Below are positions 37,298-46,171 of a stretch of DNA of 64,000 bases, one piece after another (positions within the stretch are counted from its first letter, which is position 1; each line of letters starts with the position of its first letter). Origin of the DNA: Bacilli bacterium. GTDB lineage: Bacteria > Bacillota_I > Bacilli_A > MAG-NZ. The position numbers were made by a program, and so were the translations under genes. The notes under the pieces are model-generated. The model was not told the DNA's origin and ran no database searches. It saw only the letters and a list, made by a program, of their open reading frames with translations. The DNA lies in the NCBI GenBank assembly GCA_018401215.1, contig JAGYLA010000001.1, positions 1 through 64,000 of the forward strand. The letters run 5' to 3'.

Positions 37298-37466
37298 TTC
37301 ACAGTATGCATGAATATTATAAATCAAAAATTATGTTTCATAGAACTTGTTTTGATTTTCATTCAAATATTATTTATGGTAGATAAAAGGAATGTAAATC
37401 TTCTTTATTTTGATTATAAAACTAAAAATTATCCAGTGGCAGGCACCAGGCCTGAAGGAGAATAAA
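37298..37466. other. AT-rich intergenic stretch before degV
   Basis: This stretch is much more AT-rich than its surroundings and holds no coding sequence that I recognise. It probably contains the degV promoter (several TATAAT-like and TTGATT-like strings), but the sequence quality prevents a firm choice. Confidence 0.3.
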
Positions 37467-38312
37467 ATGGGTAAATAAAATTAGTTGTTGATAGTATGTC
37501 CTTAGTTGACTTAATGAAGGATAAATTAGATGCTGATGTTCTTCGTGCACTCGTAAATTTTGATGAAGAATACGTTGATGGAACAGATTTGTCCCAGAAC
37601 AGTTGGCCATAATGTTGACTGCTAAACCTGGTGTCCCTACAAACATCCCAGCTACGATTGGTAACCGTTGAAACGTATGAAGAAGCGAAAAGAGGCGGTT
37701 ATACCGATGTGATTGTTATTACAATGTCGGATGAATTAAGCCCAGTGGAACGTATGCAAATACTATTGCTACCAAAGACATGGTAGAAAGGAATTAATAT
37801 TCACATTGTGAATTCAGTGATGGTTGGATTGAATATCAACTAATGACAAAGCAAAAATGATTGATCAGGAAGAGAGTCTCCCAGAAGAGATTGTCGCCCA
37901 GTTAGAAAGCGTGAAAAGCAGCTACAAAATCTATATGGTCGTTGGCGACTTGAATCTATTACACAAAGGTGGACGCCTTAGTACGGTGAAATATACGATG
38001 GGTCAACTGGCTGAAAGTCAAACCAATCTTAACGGTAAAGGTGACTGGTTCAATTGAAGCAGCAGGTAGTACTCGTACAATGAAAAAGTCAGTTGATTTG
38101 TTATTAAAAACCATTGCGACAAAATATCCGAAAATTTCCGAACTCGCCATCTTGCATTCGGATGCGCCTGGTCGCTGGAAAGCGTTGTGAGAACTTATTG
38201 AAAACAAGAACACCATCGATTGAAATTATATAGTTGGTTTCAACCATTGGTGCTCACGTAGGGCTAGGTACTGTTGCCGTTACGTTTGACCGCTTGATTT
38301 GTGTGCTCTCTA
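37467..38312 (+). pseudogene. DegV family fatty-acid-binding protein, frameshifted
   Basis: GAAGGAG precedes ATG 37467. Recognisable pieces in shifting frames are KLVVDS, VNFDEEYVDGTD, YTDVIVITMSDELS, VVGDLNLLHKGGRLS and finally IGAHVGLGTVAVTFDRL, the DegV ending. DegV (FakB) proteins bind fatty acids and present them to a kinase for incorporation into lipids. At least five frame changes are needed. It is within the indel block, so real decay is not shown. Confidence 0.75.
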
Positions 38313-38343
38313 GAAAAAGACACTTTAAAGGTGTTCTTTTTCA
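38313..38343 (+). terminator. Probable terminator after degV
   Basis: GAAAAAGACAC pairs with GTGTTCTTTTTC with one bulged base, around a short A/T loop. It may serve both converging genes (degV and chrA). Confidence 0.6.
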
Positions 38344-39375
38344 TTGATAAGTTATAAGAAGAATGCACCCGACAACGGCACCAATCATCGTGAAACAGGA
38401 TTGGTCTTTGTCTTGGTAGAACGACAAAGGAGACGATGACAAGCAACAATGGAAGTAGACTATTCGGTATTGATTCCAATACAGCTTGATCGAACAATAC
38501 CCAAGTGACTTATTGCCATCAAGGCGATGCTTGCAATACTAACACCTTGCAGTACAGGTTTTTTAATAAAGGATGGTCTTTGAATTTGTCTACCTGCGGA
38601 TATAACAGCATTGAAGAAATGATGAATGATGGCGCAGATATAGCAATTGTTGCAAGGAGTTGCTCCTGGAAGATCCCCCAAAATAAACCCCACAAGGTTG
38701 CGGTTGTGAAGATGGGTCCTGGGTTAGTGCCTATTGCGACAGCGTCAATCAATTGATTCGATGTAATCCAGCCGAGTCGTTCCACAAAATCAGCATTGAA
38801 ATAAGCTAACAGAACGTAGCCGCCACCATAAGATGGAGTCAATCTTTAACATCGTCATAAACAATAAAATATCGTTGAGAAGGGTTCGACGACTCGAAAT
38901 TGAATTGAGGACGCTGAATCGCACCATCGTAACGGCATAAATGCAAGTAACCATAGCTCTCAGCGAATCAGTTATAAATAATGCCACAACAATAATCAAA
39001 ACGAACAAGCTTCTTGCGACCCATGTTGTTGAGATTTTTTGTGAGCCGAATCAGAATGCGATTGCGATTACTGCAATAATCACCGGAGTGATTCCTGCAA
39101 GCAACCGATTGAAAACTTCAAGTGACTCAAAACGGGTATATACAAGACTTAAGAGTAAGACTAAGACAAACGCAGGAAGATGAAACTGATTCCTGCAGTA
39201 GCAATCAATTGATTTTTGCGCGGTGATAACCAATCAAACTCGCCATTTCTGTCGAGTTTGGTCGGGGATGATTGATGACAATCATTTGAAGAAAGGTTTC
39301 CTGCGTTAACCATTGTCGCCGTTGCACAAACTCTCGTTCCATCAATCAATGTGTGTGCAGGACCTCAAATGCGTA
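38343..39375 (-). pseudogene. chrA: Long-chain chromate transporter ChrA family, frameshifted
   Basis: Read on the minus strand, pieces of a two-domain ChrA are ordered as expected: PAFVLVLLLSLVYTRF and AGITPVIIAVIAIAF from the first domain, GGGYVLLAYFNADFVERLGW and FTTATLWG from the second. A segment near 39265 resembles PGPNSTEM with one frame change. The first residues and the stop are uncertain. This is a second ChrA locus besides the intact short pair at 54.7-55.8 kb. ChrA proteins export chromate in some bacteria, but in firmicutes the substrate is usually unknown. Confidence 0.7.
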
Positions 39376-39487
39376 GAGACCAATGTGAAAAACGCAGTAA
39401 TAATTTCAATATTTATTTTTCATAGTCCGATAATATCATGATAGTAAGCCTTATTTTGCCTTGTAAAATAGAATTTACAGATTACTA

Positions 39488-39516
39488 TTGCACATTACGA
39501 AGTAGTGGGTTATAGT
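39488..39516 (+). promoter_or_regulatory. Promoter of the padR-HAAS operon
   Basis: TTGCAC and TATAGT are separated by 17 bases. Transcription would begin near 39523, inside the palindrome described next. Confidence 0.55.
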
Positions 39517-39520
39517 AGAG

Positions 39521-39541
39521 ATACATTACTTCATGTAATAA
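39521..39541. promoter_or_regulatory. Inverted repeat at the padR promoter, candidate PadR operator
   Basis: ATTACTTCATGTAAT is an ATTAC/GTAAT inverted repeat that also contains TACAT and ATGTA arms. PadR-type repressors bind ATGT/ACAT dyads, and this one overlaps the predicted transcription start of padR itself. Autoregulation is inferred. Confidence 0.45.
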
Positions 39542-39563
39542 GTAATAAATGAAGAAGGTGCTA

Positions 39564-39875
39564 ATGGATACTCAATTTAAAAAGGCATTATCCCGAAGTG
39601 TGTGTGTTATCAGAACTCGATAAAACAGACAACTATGGATATTTGCTTGTGAAAACATTATCAACATTTAGGGTGGTGAGAGCACCATTTACGATGCTTC
39701 GCAAACTAACGCTAGAAGGCATTTTGGATCAATATGAAATGGAGAGTGCTGATGGTCCTACCGTAAGTATTATCGGCTTACTGGCAAAGGCAAAGAACGG
39801 GCTCATCAATTAAAAACAGGTCAACACATTCCATCAAAAGTAAATAAAGTCTTAGGAGGATCAAACGATGAATAA
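39564..39875 (+). pseudogene. PadR-family transcriptional regulator, frameshifted
   Basis: Pieces of a short PadR protein are seen: MDTQFKKA, then CVLSELDKTDNYGYLLVKTLS, then MLRKLTLEG with a preceding remnant of the usual GTIYP, and VNKVLGGSNDE at the end, stopping at TAA 39873-39875. This is about 104 residues, the standard size. The end overlaps the HAAS gene start, the usual padR-HAAS arrangement. Indels are probably errors. Confidence 0.75.
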
Positions 39876-41056
39876 ACATGAATTTATTGCTGAATTATCT
39901 GTGTTACTGAAAGTCAAACAAGAAGACAAACATCATTGAAGAATACGAAAGCTATATTACAGAAGCTCTAGCTGACGGAGAACGAAGAAGATATCATAAG
40001 TAGTTTGGAGACGCCTGCGCAAATTGCTGAGCATGCAAACCTGGAGCTGGGCATCGATGCCAGAGCAGTCTCGATACATCTGATAAGTCGACCCAGTTCC
40101 CAAAGAATTCAAAGAAGTTCAGATTTCTTTAATGAATTAGACGACGAGTTGGAAAAAGCGTTCAAGGCAGTGAGAAAGCGATCAAACGAGGCAGGAGAAT
40201 CGATCAACAAGTCCATCAAAGGCATCTTTGGAGCACTGTTAGGCAAAGTCATGGATGGTGTGGATAAGTCGATCGATGAATTATTTATGGTTCTTGACAT
40301 CAGACGGCCTCGGTTGTAGCAGTACGTTTGATAATTCCAAGTGGAGTCGTATCTGTCACTGCAAACAAGTGACGATTCAAATTGATGATGAAAACTCTGA
40401 ATCACTATTTGTAGAACTTGTTCAAGGTCAATCCCAGTGGATAGTCAAGTATTTGCCGAGCTTCATTAAAACTAGACATTGCGTTTCCAGAGACGAGTCA
40501 ACTAGTGATTCGTGTGCCGCTGACTAGCATTAAGTTTGCTGAGAAAAAACGCTTGCGATTATATATTCCAGAACAGATGGAGCATATAAGCATCCGTTCC
40601 AATTGCCCGGTTAGCTTAAAGGACGTATCGACAAACATAGATTTGAAGGGTAGCCATGTGTGTACCATCAAAAGTGTCACCATGGAACAATTAACTGTGA
40701 GTGTCGAAGATGCGGCTTGCACGATCAAAGGAGCAAGTGTTAAAGCATTGGTTCTCCATGCTAATGATGCGCCAGTATCGATCAAAGATGTCGATGCAAC
40801 AAGCGTTCAATTACACGTTATGGATGGACCTGTGTCGATGAGTGGATTGCATGTTGATTCTTTGTGGATGGAGACAGGGGATGGACCAAAGACGGTTCGC
40901 CACTCCACCATCAAGGAAATGATCGTTCAAAGCACGGGCGGACCATTTAGTATGAAAGAACTTCACGTTGATGTGTTAAAAGGCCAAGTAGAAGGACATG
41001 CAGTCCATATGAAAGATTGTGTGGTCAAAGACAATCAACTGGGGGAAATCCGATGA
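39868..41056 (+). pseudogene. HAAS (DUF1700) - DUF4097 membrane-associated protein, 5' half frameshifted
   Basis: AGGAGG precedes ATG 39868. The N-terminal HAAS domain reads MNKHEFIAELSVLLKVKQED then YESYITEALADGE, and ETPAQIAEHANLELGI in another frame. A linker helix follows (ELDDELEKAFKAVRKRS). From about 40500 the frame is clean to 41056: a beta-helical DUF4097 domain with repeated short strands (SIRSNCPVSLKDV, VSVEDAACTIKGASV, VSIKDVDATSVQL, VSMSGLHVDSL). PadR-HAAS-DUF4097 sets occur widely in firmicutes and probably serve an envelope function; the activity is unknown. The gene seems to be one reading frame of roughly 395 codons. Confidence 0.75.
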
Positions 41057-41202
41057 ATAAAGAAGTGGTACGTTGGATTGTGTATGGGTTTTTAGGATTG
41101 GTAGCACTGACCATTGCGCTTGAATTGTTACCGTTTGTTTTGATTGGTGGATTGGTTTATTATGGCTATTTACGTTATGGAAAACGAGGAGGTCTTCGAT
41201 GA
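41053..41202 (+). CDS. Small membrane protein (49 residues)
   Basis: Starts MNKEVVRWIVYGFLGL with ATGA overlap to the preceding DUF4097 gene, contains one long hydrophobic stretch (about residues 8-40) and a basic tail (RYGKRGGLR). It overlaps the next small gene by 4 bases. The two together look like accessory membrane proteins of the HAAS/DUF4097 operon. Function unknown. Confidence 0.6.
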   Translation: MNKEVVRWIVYGFLGLVALTIALELLPFVLIGGLVYYGYLRYGKRGGLR

Positions 41203-41348
41203 TTTCATTACTGCTACGATTGTTCTTGGTTGGGTTTATTTTGAGTGTTGTCGTCCAAGCGACGGCGTGGATGGTTCCTTACATCGTTGTTGGTTACATT
41301 GCGATGTACGTATACCAGCGTTATCAAAAGCGTGAAACGAGTCTATAA
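41199..41348 (+). CDS. Second small membrane protein (49 residues)
   Basis: The frame from ATG 41199 encodes MISLLLRLFLVGFILSVVVQ, a second hydrophobic segment (WMVPYIVVGYIAMYVYQ) and a basic end. The GAGGAGG ribosome site lies within the preceding gene. Its stop codon lies in the loop of the terminator hairpin. Same size and layout as its neighbour, without obvious homology. Function unknown. Confidence 0.6.
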   Translation: MISLLLRLFLVGFILSVVVQATAWMVPYIVVGYIAMYVYQRYQKRETSL

Positions 41349-41361
41349 TGACTCGTTTTTT
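41337..41361 (+). terminator. Terminator of the padR-HAAS operon
   Basis: ACGAGTC and GACTCGT form a 7-bp stem around TATAAT, followed by T5. The stop codon of the last gene falls inside the hairpin. Confidence 0.8.
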
Positions 41362-41389
41362 GTACAATAGAGACAGAGGAACGCAAATG

Positions 41390-41776
41390 TTAAAATTCAA
41401 AGCAGATAATATTGGTTGTGGTGATTGCCGGATGAAGGCGGTTGGAAACTTGGTGTCTAGTGGTGCAAAGAAAGTGTCATTTGACATGGCCAAATCACAA
41501 ATCGTTGTTGACCAAGGCCCACTTTCAACCGAACAGGTCATTGAGCTGATTGAAAAAGCATCCATCTTTGTGGAAGGGCTTGTCACAGACATTATCAAAT
41601 TCAAAGTCGAGTTTCAGCCAAATGACGAAGAAGAATTGTCCAAACTACTACAAGCACATCAACCAGAATTCAATGAACCAGGTACGATTACGTTTGATTC
41701 AAGTGTCGATGTGTACGACATCGAAGACTTACTGAGTGTTTATGGGTACAAGGTCCAACAAGTCATCAAAACATAA
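41390..41776 (+). CDS. Heavy-metal-associated (HMA)-like protein
   Basis: The product is 128 residues if started at ATG 41390, which has GAGG upstream and begins MLKFKADNIGCGDCRMKAVG; the in-frame ATG at 41348 lies within the upstream terminator and is unlikely. The CGDC pair in an HMA-like beta-alpha-beta context suggests metal or thiol binding. A second similar half (about 65-128) lacks the Cys pair. It stands alone between two terminators. Role is uncertain: metallochaperone-like or regulatory. Confidence 0.6.
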   Translation, partial: LKFKADNIGCGDCRMKAVGNLVSSGAKKVSFDMAKSQIVVDQGPLSTEQVIELIEKASIFVEGLVTDIIKFKVEFQPNDEEELSKLLQAHQPEFNEPGTITFDSSVDVYDIEDLLSVYGYKVQQVIKT

Positions 41777-41800
41777 GCGGGGAATCCCCGCTTTTTTTTC
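41776..41800 (+). terminator. Terminator of the HMA-like gene
   Basis: AGCGGGG and CCCCGCT with a 3-base loop are followed by T8. The stem starts at the last base of the stop codon. Confidence 0.9.
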
Positions 41801-41880
41801 GCTCTCATAGCGGATATGATGTTGAATTTGATACAATAAGAAACGTTAAGAATCCACAAAATCACGGTTTTGGAGGCTGG

Positions 41881-42246
41881 ATGAAACGAGCTGACATTGT
41901 CTTAATTGTAGTGATTTTAGCCGCCTCAATTTTGGGATTTTTTGGATTGCGCCAAGTGTCTGATACGTACTTTTTAGAAATCATTTTTGATGGTGAACGA
42001 ATTCATTACGAGCAATTGAATGAGTCCTCCACTTCAAATTTGGTGATTGAACGGATTGGACGTGTTGAAATTGAGATTGTCAATGGAGTGGTTGATGTTG
42101 TTTCAGCATCGTCAAACCCCAATCAGATTTGTGTGTATGCTGCTCCTATTTCGCAAGACTCGTGGAATCCTAATATTATTTGTGCACCCAACCGTTTAAC
42201 AATACGAATCATCGGTGGTGCACCTGTTGTTGACGTCATAATTTAA
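41881..42246 (+). CDS. NusG domain II-like membrane-anchored protein
   Basis: A 121-residue protein with an N-terminal helix (ADIVLIVVILAASILGFFGL) and an outside beta domain that resembles the NusG-II superfamily (ICVYAAPISQ ... IICAPNRLTIRI). Such proteins are often encoded next to ECF transporter or polyprenyl synthesis genes in firmicutes. Two cysteines in the ICV and IICAP segments match the family. Function unknown. GGAGG precedes the start. It is the first gene of the ECF operon. Confidence 0.75.
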   Translation: MKRADIVLIVVILAASILGFFGLRQVSDTYFLEIIFDGERIHYEQLNESSTSNLVIERIGRVEIEIVNGVVDVVSASSNPNQICVYAAPISQDSWNPNIICAPNRLTIRIIGGAPVVDVII

Positions 42247-42256
42247 AGGCAAATGA

Positions 42257-43063
42257 ATGAATGTCATTGAAGTCAAACATCTTGATTATTATTATCGATT
42301 GGAAGAAGGTCTTGTTGTGCAGGACATGTCTTTTACGGTGCAAGAAGGAGAATGGGTGACCATTCTTGGGCCAAACGGCTCTGGAAAGTCTACCTTATCC
42401 AAGCTAATCATTGGATTGATGGATGCCAAAGCAGGAGAAATCTATCTTTATGGCGATCGCGTTCATTCTGGAGCGTATGACATTCGTCAACATGTAGGCA
42501 TGGTGTTTCAAAACCCGGACAATCAATTTGTTGGCTCGACTGTGAAGGACGACATTGCGTTTGGCTTAGAAAACAAACAACTTCCTAGGGAAGTGATTGA
42601 ACAACGGATTCAACATTACGCCTCACTCGTAGGCCTTCAACAATTATTGGATGAAGAACCACATCATTTATCTGGTGGAGAAAAACAGCGGGTTGCGATG
42701 GCCTCAGTGCTTGCGTTAGAGACCAACATCATTATTTTGGATGAGGCCACGTCGATGCTTGACCCACTGGGGCGAGCTCAAGTTCTTGAAACCATTCAAC
42801 AACTCAAAGGAATGAATAAAACGATTCTTTCCATCACACATGACATTAGTGAAGCGTTACTTGCTGACCGTGTGTTAGTGATTGATCAAGGCAAGATTAT
42901 TGCGCAGGGGACTGTTGCCGATGTGTTTGCGCAAACAACTGTGCTTCAACAAGCACGGTTGGATGTGCTACCTTCGATGAAACTTCACCAAGCATTGGTG
43001 GCCAAAGGCTACCGTAATGACGAGGTATTGAGACAATTATGGCAATTACCTTTCAAAAAGTAG
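42257..43063 (+). CDS. ecfA1: ECF transporter ATPase subunit EcfA1
   Basis: One of the two ATPases that power the energy-coupling-factor vitamin and metal importers. Motifs: Walker A GPNGSGKST, Q-loop VFQNPDNQFVGSTV, signature LSGGEKQR, Walker B IIILDEATSMLDP. NPDNQF is typical of EcfA1. Length is 268 residues. It overlaps ecfA2 by 25 bases. The substrate-binding S components are not encoded nearby. Confidence 0.95.
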   Translation: MNVIEVKHLDYYYRLEEGLVVQDMSFTVQEGEWVTILGPNGSGKSTLSKLIIGLMDAKAGEIYLYGDRVHSGAYDIRQHVGMVFQNPDNQFVGSTVKDDIAFGLENKQLPREVIEQRIQHYASLVGLQQLLDEEPHHLSGGEKQRVAMASVLALETNIIILDEATSMLDPLGRAQVLETIQQLKGMNKTILSITHDISEALLADRVLVIDQGKIIAQGTVADVFAQTTVLQQARLDVLPSMKLHQALVAKGYRNDEVLRQLWQLPFKK

Positions 43064-43881
43064 GGTATCAATACCCACAACTTCAACAACAAAAATGGGC
43101 GATTTCTGAGATCGATCTTTTGATTGAGCCAACCAAGGAATTTGTTGCAGTGATTGGTCATACAGGTAGTGGAAAGAGCACATTGATTCAGCATATGAAT
43201 GCATTATTGACGCCAACTGTGGGACAGTTGAACGTGTTTCAACATGAAGTAGCCAAAGGCAAACCACTATCGCCGATTCGAAAACGTGTCGGTATGGTGT
43301 TTCAATTTCCAGAATATCAATTGTTTGAAGAGACAGTGGAACGTGACATCATGTTTGGACCACTCAATTTTGGCGTGTCCAAAGACGTTGCAGCCGCAAA
43401 AGCAGCAGAGGTATTGTCTGTTGTGGGGATGGATGAATCGTTTCTTTCACGGTCTCCATTCTCGTTATCTGGTGGTCAAATGCGACGAGTTGCGATTGCG
43501 GGAATTTTAGCAATGGAGCCGGATATACTTGTTTTGGATGAGCCTACGGTGGGTTTAGATCCTGCAGGACAAGAAGAGATGATGAAGTTGTTTACTTCTT
43601 TGCATGATGATTATCATAAGACATTAGTCATAGTGACGCATGACATGAACATTGTTGCAGAATACACCAAGCGTGTGCTTGTGATGAAGGCGGGACAACT
43701 AGTTTTCGATGGCTCGCCGCAGGCGTTATTTACCGATGATGCAGCACTTGAATTGTTTGAACTTGGTCGCCCTGACATGATGAATGTACTTGCTAGCATT
43801 GCGAACGCGGCGGGGACTAGTAAGGCCGCTTCAGTAATAACATTCGATCAAGTGGTTGCGTATTTATTGGAGCAAAGCTAA
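43039..43881 (+). CDS. ecfA2: ECF transporter ATPase subunit EcfA2
   Basis: Second ATPase of the ECF module, 280 residues. Walker A is GHTGSGKST, the Q-loop is VFQFPEYQLFEETV (PEYQLF marks EcfA2), the signature is LSGGQMRRVAIAG and Walker B is ILVLDEPTVGLDPAG. Overlaps the previous gene and shares its final base with ecfT. Confidence 0.96.
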   Translation: MAITFQKVGYQYPQLQQQKWAISEIDLLIEPTKEFVAVIGHTGSGKSTLIQHMNALLTPTVGQLNVFQHEVAKGKPLSPIRKRVGMVFQFPEYQLFEETVERDIMFGPLNFGVSKDVAAAKAAEVLSVVGMDESFLSRSPFSLSGGQMRRVAIAGILAMEPDILVLDEPTVGLDPAGQEEMMKLFTSLHDDYHKTLVIVTHDMNIVAEYTKRVLVMKAGQLVFDGSPQALFTDDAALELFELGRPDMMNVLASIANAAGTSKAASVITFDQVVAYLLEQS

Positions 43882-44834
43882 TGCAAGTTGTCATTGGTCA
43901 GTACATCCCAGCCAATAGCTGGGTTCATCGATTAGACCCACGAACCAAACTTGTTGGTTTGATTTTGTTAATTGTTTCAACATTCTTAATTCAAGAATTA
44001 ATAACAATGTTGAGTTTACTATTTGTAGTATTGGTATTGTTTGCTTCGTCAAAGATTCCCTTGAAACGCTTCTTTCGGGGGATTGCACCACTCTTGTTTT
44101 TGCTGACGTTTACGGTCATTTTTCAGCTGTTGTTAAATCGACAAGGAGAATTGTTGTATCAACGAACCGCCTATTTAGGATGGCAACAAGCACTGTTGAC
44201 CTTGATTGTGATTGTTGTTTATCAGTTATTAAAGCGGGTTACCCGTTATCGCTTTGCGATGTTTGTTCTTAGTTTGGTCGTTGTTTTTTATAGTATTCAG
44301 TTGGAGTTTGCTGGTTCTTGGTTGACGTTTGACATTGCGGTTTACCAAGGCGGCGTAGTCTTTGCATTGTTCTTGGTAACGCGAATTGTCATTTTAATTA
44401 CGTTATCGTCGTTGCTTACGCTAACCACCAAACCAACTGATTTGAACAATGGGTTGGAGGAAGTGATGAAACCACTCCGTCGGTTTAAAGTGCCGACAAA
44501 TGAAATTGCAATGATGATTGCGATTGCCTTACGATTTATCCCAACTCTTCTTGATGAGGCCAATAAGATCATGAAGGCACAATCATCCCGTGGGGTTGAT
44601 TTCAATGAGGGAACATTGCGTCAAAAAGTAACCCAGATTATTTCGTTGCTGATTCCGATGTTTATTATTAGTTTTAAGCGTGCTGATGATTTAGCCAATG
44701 CCATGGAGGCGCGAGGCTATGCGCCTGGTCGTATCCGTTCTAAATATGTAACGTTCCACATGCAAGTTCCCGACTATGTACTCCTTGCAGTGACGATTGG
44801 TTGGATTCCTGTGGTGGTGCTTCTTGGCTTATAG
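43881..44834 (+). CDS. ecfT: ECF transporter transmembrane subunit EcfT
   Basis: The 317-residue membrane scaffold couples the ATPases to S components. The sequence shows GQYIPANSWVHRLDPRTKL at the N-terminus and two coupling motifs near the end of the protein, SSRGVDF and ARGYAPGRIRSKY; the first has Ser-Arg-Gly instead of the usual Ala-Arg-Gly. It is longer than typical EcfT (about 265 residues), with extra hydrophobic segments at about 105-150. Confidence 0.94.
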   Translation: MQVVIGQYIPANSWVHRLDPRTKLVGLILLIVSTFLIQELITMLSLLFVVLVLFASSKIPLKRFFRGIAPLLFLLTFTVIFQLLLNRQGELLYQRTAYLGWQQALLTLIVIVVYQLLKRVTRYRFAMFVLSLVVVFYSIQLEFAGSWLTFDIAVYQGGVVFALFLVTRIVILITLSSLLTLTTKPTDLNNGLEEVMKPLRRFKVPTNEIAMMIAIALRFIPTLLDEANKIMKAQSSRGVDFNEGTLRQKVTQIISLLIPMFIISFKRADDLANAMEARGYAPGRIRSKYVTFHMQVPDYVLLAVTIGWIPVVVLLGL

Positions 44835-45555
44835 AGTTGCTTGTACGGTCTCTTATGATGGCAGTGCGTATCATGGATGGCAACGTCAACCTCGGGAGTT
44901 GAGTGTCCAAGAAGTGATTGAAGCTAGTTTGCAACAACTTCATAATGGTGCTGAGATCAGCATTTATGGTGCTTCACGGACCGATCAAGGGGTGCATGCG
45001 CTTGGTCAAGTGTTTCATTTTGACACGACCATCGATATCCCAATTGAGCGAATGGCTTTGGCGATTAACACGTATTTACCAGAGGACATCTTTATTACTG
45101 AGGCCAAGGTGGTCGAAGATCACTTTCATGCTCGTAAAAGCGTCCTCAAGAAGACGTATTGTTATAAGCTCATGGTGAATCAGTATTTGCCGCACGAGCG
45201 ACATCGAATGGGGTTTTATAAAGGCGAGTTGAACCTTGAATCGATGCAACAAGCAATCAAGGAGCTAATTGGAACGCATGATTTTTCCGCTTTTACCCAA
45301 CATGCCACATACGACTCGTATGATAGAACCATTTATGCAGCGACACTTACTAAAACCGAAACTGGTCTAGAATTAATCATTACTGGTAGCGGGTTTTTAC
45401 GCCACATGGTTCGCATCATTATGGGAACGTTGTTGCTTATTGGTAGCAATCCATCGGTTAAAATCAAAGACATTCTAGCAAGCAAAGACCGACAACAAGC
45501 AGGCTTGAATGTTGCTCCAGAAGGGTTATACTTACTACAGGTGGATTATGAATAA
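44824..45555 (+). CDS. truA: tRNA pseudouridine synthase TruA
   Basis: It converts uridines 38-40 of tRNA anticodon stems to pseudouridine. The catalytic Asp is in GASRTDQGVHALGQVFHF; other marks are VSYDGSAYHGWQRQ and GSGFLRHMVRIIMG. The start is uncertain; TTG 44824 gives MAYRVACTVSYDG, overlapping ecfT by 11 bases with a GGTGG site upstream. Length is 243 residues. ecfA1A2T-truA is a common firmicute order. Confidence 0.93.
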   Translation: MAYRVACTVSYDGSAYHGWQRQPRELSVQEVIEASLQQLHNGAEISIYGASRTDQGVHALGQVFHFDTTIDIPIERMALAINTYLPEDIFITEAKVVEDHFHARKSVLKKTYCYKLMVNQYLPHERHRMGFYKGELNLESMQQAIKELIGTHDFSAFTQHATYDSYDRTIYAATLTKTETGLELIITGSGFLRHMVRIIMGTLLLIGSNPSVKIKDILASKDRQQAGLNVAPEGLYLLQVDYE

Positions 45556-46171
45556 GGGATTGTTTATCACCTTTGAAGGTGGTGAAGGTAGTGGCAAAAG
45601 CACGGTGATTCAACAAGTCAAACAACAACTGTTAGACAAACAGTTGGATGTTTTCATTACCCGCGAACCTGGTGGTAGTGGCATTGGGGAAGAAATACGT
45701 CAAACCTTATTGAAACATGAAAACACCAACATGGACCCACTCACGGAAAGTTATTTGTTTGCGGCGGCTCGTCGTCAACATTTGATGGAATGTATTGTGC
45801 CTAAATTGGCGGCAGATGTGGTTGTGCTGTGTGACCGATACGTCGACTCTTCGATTGTTTATCAAGGGTATGCGCGAGGCATTGGCGTCGAACAAGTCGC
45901 TGCAATCAATAAAGTTGTGATTGAAGATTATGTTCCACAATTAACGTTTTTTATCGATGTTTCACCTGAGGTTGCTCTGGCACGGATTCAAACGGGTCGT
46001 GACCAAAATCGCTTGGATGTTGAAACAGCAGCTTTTCATCAAAAAGTTTATGAAGGTTATATGTTGCTTGCTGCGCAAACACCTCGCATCAAACGAATCG
46101 AAGGTGATCAACCGGTCGAACAGGTGGTTGCTGATATTATGAAATACATCAACGAGTATTTGCATGGATAA
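45548..46171 (+). CDS. tmk: Thymidylate kinase
   Basis: It phosphorylates dTMP to dTDP. The P-loop is FEGGEGSGKST, followed by the DR-type motif TREPGG, and a LID with DQNRLD. ATG 45548 overlaps the truA stop and is preceded by CAGGTGG. Length is 207 residues. It opens the tmk-holB-ricT block. Confidence 0.95.
   Translation: MNKGLFITFEGGEGSGKSTVIQQVKQQLLDKQLDVFITREPGGSGIGEEIRQTLLKHENTNMDPLTESYLFAAARRQHLMECIVPKLAADVVVLCDRYVDSSIVYQGYARGIGVEQVAAINKVVIEDYVPQLTFFIDVSPEVALARIQTGRDQNRLDVETAAFHQKVYEGYMLLAAQTPRIKRIEGDQPVEQVVADIMKYINEYLHG

Noticed and set aside
37024-37465. Two ORFs of 65-66 residues in the AT-rich stretch
   Set aside because: No ribosome site, odd composition, and they overlap the tail of the MATE remnant or non-coding sequence in an unreliable region.
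34835-40500. A degraded genomic island, transposon graveyard or novel multi-gene system made of the many short ORFs
   Set aside because: Pieces of six ordinary gene families run in order through the block; no transposase, integrase, inverted repeats or attachment sites are seen.
41800-41880. Riboswitch upstream of the ECF operon
   Set aside because: The space is only about 80 bases and I could not find a conserved aptamer-like set of helices.
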